A stretch of DNA of 64,000 bases, taken from positions 310,001 to 374,000 of the forward strand of contig NTMA01000019.1 in NCBI GenBank assembly GCA_002917075.1, in the 5' to 3' direction. Below, one piece after another: positions 1 through 8,960 of the stretch. The notes under the pieces are model-generated. The model ran no database searches. It saw only the letters and a list, made by a program, of their open reading frames with translations, and had not been told where the DNA came from. Position numbers and translations under genes: made by a program. The DNA is from Hawksworthiomyces lignivorus (Eukaryota > Ascomycota > Sordariomycetes > Ophiostomatales > Ophiostomataceae). The stretch's first letter is position 1; each line of letters starts with the position of its first letter.

Positions 1-726
1 AATTGCGTTTTCCGCCGCGGTCGCATCTTGTCTACGGAGTCTCAACCTCGATTCTACTTTTTTCGAGCCCCATCCTACCTTTTCCGCTGCTGAGATAACA
101 ACACCGCCTCGTGGCTTCTTCGTCCACTCTACGCAATCGGGTCCTTCGAACCCCAGACCGGGGAGACTTTGATTAATCCCGTATTCTCTCCGCCACATAG
201 TACAAGGGTCAGTCAATACGAAGCAATCTTCATTCCAACACGCTGTGATTCTCGGCCTTTAGTCTACTTGGATCGTCCATCGCCGAAGATCGTTTCTTGT
301 TATTGCTTCTCTTCACATTTCTTTTTTATGTCGAAACCTTATCCTTGCGCCTGCGTCTTCTCCTCTTAATCCAGTATGCTGCATTGAGCACACCATATTC
401 CCCGCTCTCCTGCGGCCTTTTTTTTTATACTGCGACTTCTCAGGAAGAACGGCGCTGCTACAACAAGTTGAATTGATCAAAGCACCGAGTCTTGGGTTTG
501 CAAAAGCGACTCAACCTCGACCTCTACACATTACGCCGAAGAGGATGCGCATGCACACGCAGCGATACAACTCCCGTTCGTTTTCCCTCACCGCATCCGA
601 GAAAACTACAAATTTGCTGGAAGGAAGCAGAGAGCGTGAAGGCCCTTTTCTCAAGCCCATCGTACTTATGTTTCAGCTCTGCCTACCGTAGCCGCTCCGT
701 CTTGTTCTTTCTGAGCTGGGACGGCA
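1..726. other. 5' flank / leader of the first gene
   Basis: No gene is recognised here. The stretch is pyrimidine-rich, including a T8 run near 420, as is typical of filamentous fungal promoters and 5' leaders. Short open frames near 169-369 and 473-691 begin with non-ATG codons and show no protein-like composition. It is probably the promoter and 5' UTR of the gene starting at 727, but no transcription start can be fixed from sequence. Confidence 0.4.
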
Positions 727-3700
727 ATGCCTCGGTTCAACTTTCCGGTTCCCGGCCGGCGACAGAGACATGACTCTTCAGCAGCCATTCCTCCGCAAAA
801 CAAGGTTCAAAAGGTCCTCGGGTCCTCACAGATTAATGTTGATCCACACGCAACTCTGTCTGTGACAGACCCCACAAGGGACTGGGAAACAGGCTCGACT
901 TCATGCATCAGCATTTGCCTCTCAGAGAGCAACGCGAGCTACGATGACAGCCACAGCGGGCTCTCCAGCTTGACCGAAGGCCATGTCGTCAACAGCACAA
1001 CCCGGCAGCCGCACTTTGACGAGGAATCTGGGGTCTTGCCGAGAGCTGCGAACGGCTTCAATCGTGGCGTTGGGGAAATTGATGGTGAGGATGACATCGA
1101 CTATTCTATTATGGATCGTAATTCCATTACCGACATGTCGAGTCTGCGACGCAAGCAGTCAAGTTCCACTATCGTATCCTACTACGACAAGTCCAAAGTG
1201 CCTCTGGTCATCTCCCAGCAGACGTCTAGCTCGGCCATGGCGAAGGGCTTGCCGCCCAAGGCTAGCACGCTACTCGATATCGACGGCACCATTGCCAAAG
1301 ACCAGAGCGGCAAGAAAAAGAAGCCAGCAAAGCTCGACCTCTCGAAAATGTTTGGCAATCGCAAGGCTACAAGCACGTCCAATTTCAATGGCGATCGCAG
1401 ACTTATCCTCGGGCCCGATATGGTCACAAGGTCGCCGTCTTTCATGTCTACTTCCACTTTTGACTATCGGCCACGGAGCAGACGCCGTCTTGAACGAAAG
1501 AATCGTCCATCGACAAATCATTCAATGCACGATGGGACGACCGGTGCAGCCAGCCATTCGCACCATCAACATAAATACGCGGCAAATCAAGATCGCTTGG
1601 TCACGCAAAAATCCGCTTCTGGATTACAAAGTCTCTACAACCACTACGAACAAATGACGTTTCGTGATGTGTTTGATCCCGCAAGAGGGCTCTCGCGAGA
1701 TGATATTAGTGGCGGAGACAATCTAAACGAGTTCGAAGAGAACCGGGACTTGTCTTCCCTTGCAGTTTCTGTGACAGATACCGAGACCACTAGATTTGGT
1801 TACGGACCTTCTGGAGACCACAAAGGTCTCTACCGTCAAGACGACCGAAATGGACGAACTCATAAAGATATATCGTCGTATTTAGGGGGATATGGCAATA
1901 TGAGCTCGCCGTCATCACAACCTGCGAGTACTGATTCGCCTGTGCAAAAATCGCCTCCCACAGATTACTCCGGTAGCATCTCTAGCCGTCATACCCGAAC
2001 ATCCAGAGCATCTCACACTGCACCCAGTCTGCTTGACATCGATCTTCAACAAACTAGCGTCTTGTCGCTCTCATCCGATTCAGAGGAAGATTTCATCGAC
2101 ACACGCCCGACAACATCTGTCTCCGTTCCTGCAGCCTCTCCCCGCTCTCTAGGAGACGAGGCTGCACCTGCAGGTTCAAATTACCGCCGACCAGCCACCT
2201 CGCGAAGCTCGTCGTCTGGTAAGAGAAACGATAAACGTTCTAGCCGCAGCGCAGTCCCAGGCGGACAATTTTTGTCTGTCCCCAGGGCCGCAAGTACTGG
2301 GCCCAGTGCTCTGCAGCCGCCGACTATCAATTCAAGGTCAAGCTCTGCATCCTTTCTCTCCTCTAGCACTGCGAAGCCATCAACCGACAGTGGGACTACG
2401 CGGTCACTGTCGCAATCTTCTCGAAAGTCTCACTTGTCATCGCAGACCGCCAACTCTTTCAGCCCTACCAATTATTCTGTTCACGAAGCTCGTGCCATTA
2501 CTCTCATCCCTGCGCAAGGCACCTCCTACAACTCTTCTAAGAATACGAACTATAATGGCACTACGCCCTCCGACCAGCCAACGCCGCCGTTGTCGCCCAC
2601 AAGTATCGAATTCATGATGCAGCCCAGTCCCGAACCCATGTTTGAGGTCGATCGAGGTTCCAACCGCTCTGAACGCAACAGCCCTGATGCGGAAACCAAC
2701 TATACGGACGGACAAGGGCAGGGGAACCCCCGCTACATAGCTGTGACGCGCCAAGAAGAGATGCTGCTGGCGGCGATGCGCTTGAAGCGATTCCGAATGC
2801 GCGAGTCCGGCATCGGAGAGTTTGAGGAAGACCAAGAGAAGCAACAGAATCAAGCATACAGCACGCGCCAATTCAATACCGCCAAACTGCCACACCAACC
2901 CCATCGTGCCAGCATCAATGCGGTTTTGGAGCTACATGCCCCGCAGCCGCAGTCTCCCAACAGAGGCTCGGTGAACTTCAAGGATTTTCCGATGCACATC
3001 GATGACAGCGCGTTTCCCTTGCCCCCTTCTGCAAGCACGTCGACGCGCAGCAGCGTCATCAACCACGGCACGAACTTCATATCTGGACCCACTCGCGCAC
3101 CATCAACTTCGTCCTCACAGAAACGCACGACGCTAACGCAAGCGTCGTACTCTTCTTCACTGCCTCCTGCAGGGGCAAGGACAAGCATGAACTCGGACGG
3201 CGACCGTGTTCTGCTCTACCTCGACAATAGTTTGACGTTCGATGATGCGTCTACGGATGGCAGTCGTCGGCTACGGGACCATTCGCGTTCCCGTGACGGC
3301 AGATCCGACAGAGGCGAGCTGAGCTCCAACCTGAGCGACTACTTGGGCTTTGACGGCGACGAGGGCGAAGGTAGCCGCGACAGCATGGCCAGCATGGATT
3401 CGTTCAATTTCCACACCCCCGCAGACCAGTCGCCGATTAATCCGATGCCGATCAGCCGACGCCGGTCTCCTGAGAGGACTGTAGTCCCGCGCGCCAAAGG
3501 GCAAGAGTCCGCGCCTGCCTCCAGCCCATTTGCCGTCCACATCGTCGACGAGTCCGCGACAGAGGGCGGACTGACCCTCAGCCAGTACGGGGCCATCAAC
3601 AGCGGTGTTGAGGCTGGCCAGCATGGCATCCCGCGGCCTGACTCGCCTGTCGAATCGACCCTGGCTCTTCCGGGAAGGAAGGCCGTCCGCATCAGCGCGG

Positions 3701-3747
3701 TAGGCCGCGTCGGCGTGGAGGTCGGCTGGTGGGGCGACGACGGCTAG
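727..3747 (+). CDS. Large Ser/Thr-rich disordered protein, function unknown
   Basis: A single uninterrupted 1006-codon frame runs from ATG 727 to TAG 3745-3747. I recognise no enzymatic or structural domain. The protein is dominated by low-complexity Ser, Thr, Pro, Asp and Arg stretches, with many SS/SR clusters, and has no signal peptide or membrane segment. That suggests a mostly disordered cytoplasmic or nuclear protein. A lysine-rich patch (GKKKKPAKLDL, near residue 200) could be a nuclear localisation signal. A more ordered block near residues 675-695 (QEEMLLAAMRLKRFRMRESG) looks like an amphipathic helix and is the likeliest conserved core. The intronless frame, sensible ATG and codon use make it a convincing gene. 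No function can be assigned. It resembles the uncharacterised serine-rich proteins common in Sordariomycetes, and the length alone is far beyond chance. Confidence 0.88.
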   Translation: MPRFNFPVPGRRQRHDSSAAIPPQNKVQKVLGSSQINVDPHATLSVTDPTRDWETGSTSCISICLSESNASYDDSHSGLSSLTEGHVVNSTTRQPHFDEESGVLPRAANGFNRGVGEIDGEDDIDYSIMDRNSITDMSSLRRKQSSSTIVSYYDKSKVPLVISQQTSSSAMAKGLPPKASTLLDIDGTIAKDQSGKKKKPAKLDLSKMFGNRKATSTSNFNGDRRLILGPDMVTRSPSFMSTSTFDYRPRSRRRLERKNRPSTNHSMHDGTTGAASHSHHQHKYAANQDRLVTQKSASGLQSLYNHYEQMTFRDVFDPARGLSRDDISGGDNLNEFEENRDLSSLAVSVTDTETTRFGYGPSGDHKGLYRQDDRNGRTHKDISSYLGGYGNMSSPSSQPASTDSPVQKSPPTDYSGSISSRHTRTSRASHTAPSLLDIDLQQTSVLSLSSDSEEDFIDTRPTTSVSVPAASPRSLGDEAAPAGSNYRRPATSRSSSSGKRNDKRSSRSAVPGGQFLSVPRAASTGPSALQPPTINSRSSSASFLSSSTAKPSTDSGTTRSLSQSSRKSHLSSQTANSFSPTNYSVHEARAITLIPAQGTSYNSSKNTNYNGTTPSDQPTPPLSPTSIEFMMQPSPEPMFEVDRGSNRSERNSPDAETNYTDGQGQGNPRYIAVTRQEEMLLAAMRLKRFRMRESGIGEFEEDQEKQQNQAYSTRQFNTAKLPHQPHRASINAVLELHAPQPQSPNRGSVNFKDFPMHIDDSAFPLPPSASTSTRSSVINHGTNFISGPTRAPSTSSSQKRTTLTQASYSSSLPPAGARTSMNSDGDRVLLYLDNSLTFDDASTDGSRRLRDHSRSRDGRSDRGELSSNLSDYLGFDGDEGEGSRDSMASMDSFNFHTPADQSPINPMPISRRRSPERTVVPRAKGQESAPASSPFAVHIVDESATEGGLTLSQYGAINSGVEAGQHGIPRPDSPVESTLALPGRKAVRISAVGRVGVEVGWWGDDG

Positions 3748-4654
3748 ATGTTCTCTAGCAGCCGGTCTTCTTCGATCACATTCGTTAATTTTTAATTTTA
3801 TTTTGTCTTTTTCTTTCCGGTATCATATATCCGAGAAAAGGCGAGAAGAGGGAATGATTTTATGGGCTTTGGCATGCAGCTTTGAAAGGGGTATAGCGGC
3901 TTCTTCATAAAATATTTTGAGTTTATTCGGAGCGCTGGATTACACTAGGTTGACGTGCGGACATGAGCGAGCTTTCAGTCTCTTCTCTTTTCCTTTATCC
4001 TATTTCTATTAATTAGATATGATTTTAATACATGACACTTTCATAGACTGCAAATAATTCCTAATGCCCGCTATTCATCGACTCCTAAGCCGTGTGCATA
4101 GAATATTGAGTCCGTTTTGGTGCATCTTCTCCCATCCCCTACACACAGACGCTGAAATTCCGTCTCCTATTTATTGGTTCTTGGAAAGTGAAGAAGCACA
4201 GATTCATCGTTCGCCTCATTTTTAATTTGAGAACCTTTTAAACTTGATTTTGGGCTTCTTCCGTGGCAAGAGGGGAGCAGAGGTAGCTCACGCTTTGTGC
4301 TCCATGAACAAAAAAGCTCTACATAAAGAACACATAGAACAAGTTTATATCTTAGGTAGTATCCTTCTCGGGCTTAGTGAACAATACTACAGACTGTGTC
4401 GAGGATGAATGGTACAAAAGTCCAAAAAGAGAACATGATGCTCTTTAGATGGCTTTCTATCCATATTCAATTGAAGATATAACACTCATCGTGTCTCTTG
4501 TGGCTGTCTTTGTTGGGTTTCTTCTTCACCCACTCTTGCGAACGTCAAACATCAAGCAAACTCTGGGTCACAAGACACTTTCCAACACTACGACTCAAAA
4601 CGCAGTCAATCAGCCGATCCATCCTCCAATAGCCCGCATCCACCCACGCTCACC
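3748..4654. other. Intergenic; 3' UTR plus AT-rich spacer
   Basis: Downstream of the 1006-aa gene lies T-rich, probably 3' UTR sequence (3780-3910), then AT-rich spacer. An open frame from ATG 4449 to TGA 4670 encodes 73 residues with one hydrophobic stretch (IVSLVAVFVGFLL). It overlaps the start of the next gene by 16 bases in another frame. It could be an upstream ORF in that gene's leader, but nothing else supports it. Confidence 0.4.
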
Positions 4655-5197
4655 ATGTGTGTGGATGTGACTTTCAGGTGGCCCTGCGACCACACCATGG
4701 AGTACTTTGAGCCGTGCCACAAGGCCCAGCAAGTGTCCGCCATGAACGTGGTCTCGGCCGGCAGTAGATCCATGATTCCGTGCGATAACCTCACTAAGGC
4801 ATCGCGTGATAACCCAGAGACGCTGTTGTCTTGCCTGACGGCCGGCTGCAAGAGCGTCCGCTGGTCGTGCTGCCAGTGCTGGTTCCTCGAGAAAAAAGGC
4901 GGCGACAAGCGCGCCCCGAGCTGCAAAGCAACGCTGAAGGTATTCGACTGCCTCAACACGGGCTGGCACTGCGGCAACAGCGTCAGCCGGCCCTACGCCT
5001 GCGGCCATAGACTGTGCAGCTACTGCACCATCTGGCGGGACTGTCCGTGTTCCTGCGCGTGCGGGAACCTGATCCCCACGACCAAGCACCGCTGCAGGGT
5101 CTGCGTAGTTAACATGTGCAACAAGGGCAAGGGCGATGCGTCCGGGGCCCTTGATGTGGTTCTCGAAGCGACGGCGAAGCGACTGGAGAAGAAGTAA
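4655..5197 (+). CDS. Small Cys-rich, probably zinc-binding protein (RING/treble-clef-like), unknown function
   Basis: A 180-codon intronless frame from ATG 4655 (good context, caccATG) to TAA 5195-5197. The protein is unusually rich in cysteine, and the cysteines fall in metal-ligand pairs. Examples are CCQCW in the middle, then ACGHRLCSYC, CPCSCACG and CRVC in the last third. The C-G-H-x-L-C-x2-C arrangement resembles RING or other treble-clef zinc fingers, but spacing does not fit a textbook RING closely enough to name it. The C-terminus is a Lys/Arg-rich helix. There is no signal peptide, so it is more likely an intracellular zinc protein than a secreted one. It converges with the HET-NLR gene that ends at 6051. 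Function is unknown; a ubiquitin-ligase-like or nucleic-acid-binding role is only a guess from the Cys/His pattern. Confidence 0.75.
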   Translation: MCVDVTFRWPCDHTMEYFEPCHKAQQVSAMNVVSAGSRSMIPCDNLTKASRDNPETLLSCLTAGCKSVRWSCCQCWFLEKKGGDKRAPSCKATLKVFDCLNTGWHCGNSVSRPYACGHRLCSYCTIWRDCPCSCACGNLIPTTKHRCRVCVVNMCNKGKGDASGALDVVLEATAKRLEKK

Positions 5198-6050
5198 ATT
5201 CCGTAATACGTAAGCAGAACAACCGCGGCGATGAGTATCTTTTTTTTTTTGCCTCGTAGTGAACCAACCCGCGTGCCAAGAGTCATCTTGGGCACCGATG
5301 GTCAAGACAACATGGAAAGAATAAAACGTAAAAGTGGTAGGGGGCCAACCACAGCTGTAGACAGCCGTTGAGTGCCTATCATATCTTGAGCACCCGGTCC
5401 GAAACCAAACACCACATCTTAAAATACAATCACCTCAAAATACCATAAGAAAAGCAAGCAAAAGCAAACAAAATAATCCTAGTGCGGCGCCAAACCTAAT
5501 AAAAATCCTCAAAAATAAAATTGAACTTTCCCAACGTATGGTCTTGTACACTACTGAACCCAGACAAGATGTAAAACGATAGCTTGTTGTGCGTATACCT
5601 GATGAAGCTAGCATGGTGGTGGCACAGGGACGCAGCATTTTGTGGCTTATTTAAGCTGTGAAGCTTTGTGCCCATGATCATTTTCATAGACGCAAGTAAT
5701 AAAGCGAGGAAGCGGTTCATCCTGGGTTATAAAAAGTGAGAAGGGCGTCGCTAATGTTTTAGTCAACTTGAGAAGAAAGGTGGTTTGGAAGTGCACCAGC
5801 CAAGACAAAATGCACAAGATAATTCTACTTCGGTCGATTGGACTTTTTGAAAAAAGATGAGGAAGAGCGTGGTGAGTGGGAATGTCAGATAAAGAACGGA
5901 TTGATGCCGGAGACGACATCAAGTTATTCATAAGAGACAGCGCTTTGGAGACGAGATATAAACATGTCTCAACCTGTTGCATTGTGTGAAGAATAAGCTT
6001 GGTCCATGTCCAACATCATTGGAAAGATATATGGATTATCGAGAGTTTTC
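5198..6050. other. Intergenic between convergent genes
   Basis: AT-rich spacer with a T10 run near 5240. The small open frames on the minus strand (5435-5982) lack convincing starts and protein-like composition. It probably contains the 3' UTRs of the flanking convergent genes. Confidence 0.4.
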
Positions 6051-8960
6051 CTAGTTCCACTTCAATTTTCGCAACAGACCTCTTAACAGATGCCGTGGCT
6101 TTGGTTTCTGCGCGTCAGCTGTCTTCTTAATATTGCTGGCACTTTCAATTGCTCTTAGAACTTGAGAGAGGTTGTTCCGTAACAGTACAGTGTGTGGGTG
6201 TTCATCGCCAAGAACACGCTGCATCTTTTCGAGCGCTTCTCTCAACATCGTTGCCGCCTCATCGAGCTTTCCTTGATCGCCAAGCGTAGAAGCAAGATTA
6301 TTCATCGCCGAGATTGTATCGGGATGCTCGTCGCCAAGGATACGTTGTCTCTTTTCGAGCACTTCTCTCGACATCGTTGCCGCCTCATCGAGCTTTCCTT
6401 GATCGCCAAGCGTAGAAGCAAGATTATTCATCGCCGAGATTGTATCGGGATGCTCGTCGCCAAGGATACGTTGTCTCTTTTCGAGCACTTCTCTCTTCAT
6501 CGTTGCCGCCTCATCGAGCTTTCCTTGATGGCTAAGCGTAGAAGCAAGATTATTCATCGCCGAGATTGTATCGGGATGCTCGTCGCCAAGGATACGTTGT
6601 CTCTTTTCGAGCACTTCTCTCTTCATCGTTGCCGCCTCATCGAGCTTTCCTTGATGGCTAAGCGTAGAAGCAAGATTATTCATCGCCGAGATTGTATCGG
6701 GATGCTCGTCACCAAGGATACGTTGTCTCTTTTCGAGCACTTCTCTCTTCATCGTTGCCGCCTCATCGAGCTTTCCTTGATCGCCGAGCGTATTTGCAAG
6801 ATTATTCATCGCCGATATCGTATCGAGATGCTCGTCGCCAAGTATCTGCTGCTTTTTCTCGAGTATCTTTTGTTGTATATGTGCGGCTTCTTTCAGTGCT
6901 CCTATTTCGAACGCAAAGTTTCCAAAGTATTCGGTTATATCAAAAAGGCCTACCTCTAGCTCCTCGCCTAGTACAGATAAACCCTCGACAGTTTGTATAT
7001 TTTGGGTTAGGTGCGGTAGTAATCGCAACTTGGCTTCTGGAGCGCTTGCCCAGTTTCGAACAGCTTGAGTCGCCTCGAAGAGTAGTTGTAAGGCCGCGAA
7101 CCCAAATTGGCTCCTCTCCTGGCTTCTCTCTTCAAGTCGGTCGTAGCCCCATGCATGTACCAGTCGGTGCATTGCATAGTCTATGCCATTCTCTTGTCGT
7201 TGAAGAAGCGAATACCTTTCTAGTATGGCCAGAGAATCGCGAACGGACCGAGTATTGACTGGTCCGTCTCGAAAAATCCAAGACCAAGACGGTGAACATG
7301 TCGAGCTGTCTGTCGAGCTCGGAATAAACAAACCGAGGAATATATCATCGTAATTAAGGAAAGCTAAAAGCGACAAAAATTGGCATGCATCCGGCGGTTG
7401 ATTATCAACTGCTGCATAGGACATTTCCCAAGTTGTCATCACACAGTCATTATAATCATGAACGGCCTTATTTGGGATTTTATTCAACAGATCGCTCCGT
7501 TGTTGGCGGTATTCAGAAATAAACTGGACCAAGTTGGCTTGGAGCATCGGTGTTTGTGAAACATAAAATCCAGCAAGAGTGACTGCCAACGCGAGACAAC
7601 CTAGCTCTTTGACAATATTCTGCACATCATCTTCGGCTGTCTCGAATTTTGAGAGTTTTGCGCACTTGATGAAGAGTTCGATAGCTTCTTTCTCCTCTAG
7701 TTCCCCAACGTGTACGCCCTCGAAGGTGGAATAATCTTGTGCTATGGAATTCCGACTTGTCACGATGACATGAACATAAGGCGATCCGAGGATGTAACGA
7801 GAAAGGTCCACATAATCCGGGCTTTTGTTGTTCTCTAACTCGTCAGCTCCGTCGAATACGAAAAGCCACGTACCAGGCCGTGTAAGAAGATAGTCGTGGA
7901 TTGACTGAATGACCTCTTCAATAGGTATCGTACCTGCCGAAGCTTTAAAGATCAGATGATATATGTTGAGAAAATCCTGGTTGATTGATGCCGACTGGCC
8001 TGCTCTAATCCAGAATGTAGCAGCATATTCTTGTCGGTACCCTTGTATGTAGCTTAAAGCAAGCTGTGACTTACCCACGCCTCCCATTCCCCATATGCCA
8101 ACCTTACTAACAGTGTTATGCGCTCGGCACAATTGTTCCCGGATACCATCCCGAAGAGCTTCTCGTTCAATGAATGTTTTTACCGGTCCTACTAATGTAA
8201 GAGGGTAGCTCGGAATGTTACTATTCGGGTCTTTAATCTCTCTCTTAAGCCGGCGAATCGCATTCTCTCTCCCTTCGCCGTATATCGAGGGCATTGAGAC
8301 ACCAAAGATGCCGAGAAGGCAATAGGCCCAGTCCTCTTCTCGTGTTGTCTTGCGTTTGTCTGCCCATTTAAATCGCTCATCAACATCGAACCAAGACAGA
8401 TCACCTCCTCGGAGTGCCGAAACAGCGATCCCTGTTATTTCATGTACTAGTTGCTCTAGAGATATCTTGTCGCCGAGGCGTTGGCCCTCTTGAGTGAAGA
8501 ACTCGACCGAGGCTGGTGCGAGAAGCTCTTGGAGCGTCCAGCCACGGGTGAACCATCGGCTCTTCCGAAAAGCTGTCGCCCAAGGATGTTGTGATTGTTG
8601 GCTGTCCTGCGCGTAGTCGGTGATCGAGACATCAGACAGGAAAACGTAGCAGCGAGCGGCTTTTTTGTACCAGCGAAACATAGAATTGATTGCCTCGCTC
8701 AGTTCATTTTGGTCCGACTTGTTGATGCAGCAAGTGTCGACCCAGAAGTATTGGTAGCCGTGATCTTTTGCTTGCTCCGCACAGAACAGAATCTTTTTGT
8801 AGCCAGCCTTTTCCTTCCCCGTACCGTCGACTAGATCTTTGAAGGTGACCTCCCCGGACTCCCAAGTGTGCGAGAGTATGGCGTATTGGAGATTTTCGTT
8901 GTCAGGCAGATTCTCGGTCACAGTGAATCCGCCGTCGGAACTACATGTCAGGAGTCGCAT
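6051..8960 (-). CDS. HET / NB-ARC / TPR NOD-like receptor (NLR), heterokaryon-incompatibility type
   Basis: A 969-residue intronless protein. I start it at ATG 8960 because it then begins MRLL, the usual start of HET proteins; the frame extends upstream only through a TTG codon. In order: a HET domain (about 26-240, with LSHTW near 29, WVDTCCIN and GWTLQELLAP), an NB-ARC-type NTPase with P-loop GMGGVGKS near 291-298, Walker B-like LFVFDGADE near 366 and VIVTSRN, a helical linker, and TPR repeats of the kinesin-light-chain/NB-ARC type (about 698-930). Five full 42-residue repeats and one partial repeat are nearly identical, with the core LGDEHPDTISAMNNLAS. Fungal proteins of this architecture act as cytosolic receptors. 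The repeats sense a ligand, the NTPase oligomerises, and the HET domain triggers cell death in incompatible fusions. That role is inferred from the family; the partner is unknown. No frame break is seen, so the allele looks functional. Confidence 0.93.
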   Translation of the reverse strand: MRLLTCSSDGGFTVTENLPDNENLQYAILSHTWESGEVTFKDLVDGTGKEKAGYKKILFCAEQAKDHGYQYFWVDTCCINKSDQNELSEAINSMFRWYKKAARCYVFLSDVSITDYAQDSQQSQHPWATAFRKSRWFTRGWTLQELLAPASVEFFTQEGQRLGDKISLEQLVHEITGIAVSALRGGDLSWFDVDERFKWADKRKTTREEDWAYCLLGIFGVSMPSIYGEGRENAIRRLKREIKDPNSNIPSYPLTLVGPVKTFIEREALRDGIREQLCRAHNTVSKVGIWGMGGVGKSQLALSYIQGYRQEYAATFWIRAGQSASINQDFLNIYHLIFKASAGTIPIEEVIQSIHDYLLTRPGTWLFVFDGADELENNKSPDYVDLSRYILGSPYVHVIVTSRNSIAQDYSTFEGVHVGELEEKEAIELFIKCAKLSKFETAEDDVQNIVKELGCLALAVTLAGFYVSQTPMLQANLVQFISEYRQQRSDLLNKIPNKAVHDYNDCVMTTWEMSYAAVDNQPPDACQFLSLLAFLNYDDIFLGLFIPSSTDSSTCSPSWSWIFRDGPVNTRSVRDSLAILERYSLLQRQENGIDYAMHRLVHAWGYDRLEERSQERSQFGFAALQLLFEATQAVRNWASAPEAKLRLLPHLTQNIQTVEGLSVLGEELEVGLFDITEYFGNFAFEIGALKEAAHIQQKILEKKQQILGDEHLDTISAMNNLANTLGDQGKLDEAATMKREVLEKRQRILGDEHPDTISAMNNLASTLSHQGKLDEAATMKREVLEKRQRILGDEHPDTISAMNNLASTLSHQGKLDEAATMKREVLEKRQRILGDEHPDTISAMNNLASTLGDQGKLDEAATMSREVLEKRQRILGDEHPDTISAMNNLASTLGDQGKLDEAATMLREALEKMQRVLGDEHPHTVLLRNNLSQVLRAIESASNIKKTADAQKPKPRHLLRGLLRKLKWN
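6180..6930 (-). repeat. 126-bp near-identical tandem repeats encoding TPR units
   Basis: Within the NLR gene the same sequence recurs every 126 bases. A shared anchor (gcctcatcgagctttccttg) begins at 6256, 6382, 6508, 6634 and 6760, exactly 126 apart. Each unit encodes one 42-residue TPR. Central units differ at only a few bases, for example coding SHQ versus GDQ after the core helix. The first (C-terminal) and last units are more diverged. This pattern is known from fungal NLR repeat domains, where units homogenise and change in number. Because 126 is a multiple of three, the opposite strand is also open over 6192-6959; I regard that as a by-product. Confidence 0.95.

Noticed and set aside
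6192..6959. 255-codon open frame on the plus strand across the NLR repeats
   Set aside because: It exists because a 126-bp repeat (multiple of three) lacking reverse-frame stops is iterated; it has no ATG context or family pattern of its own and is antisense to a convincing gene.
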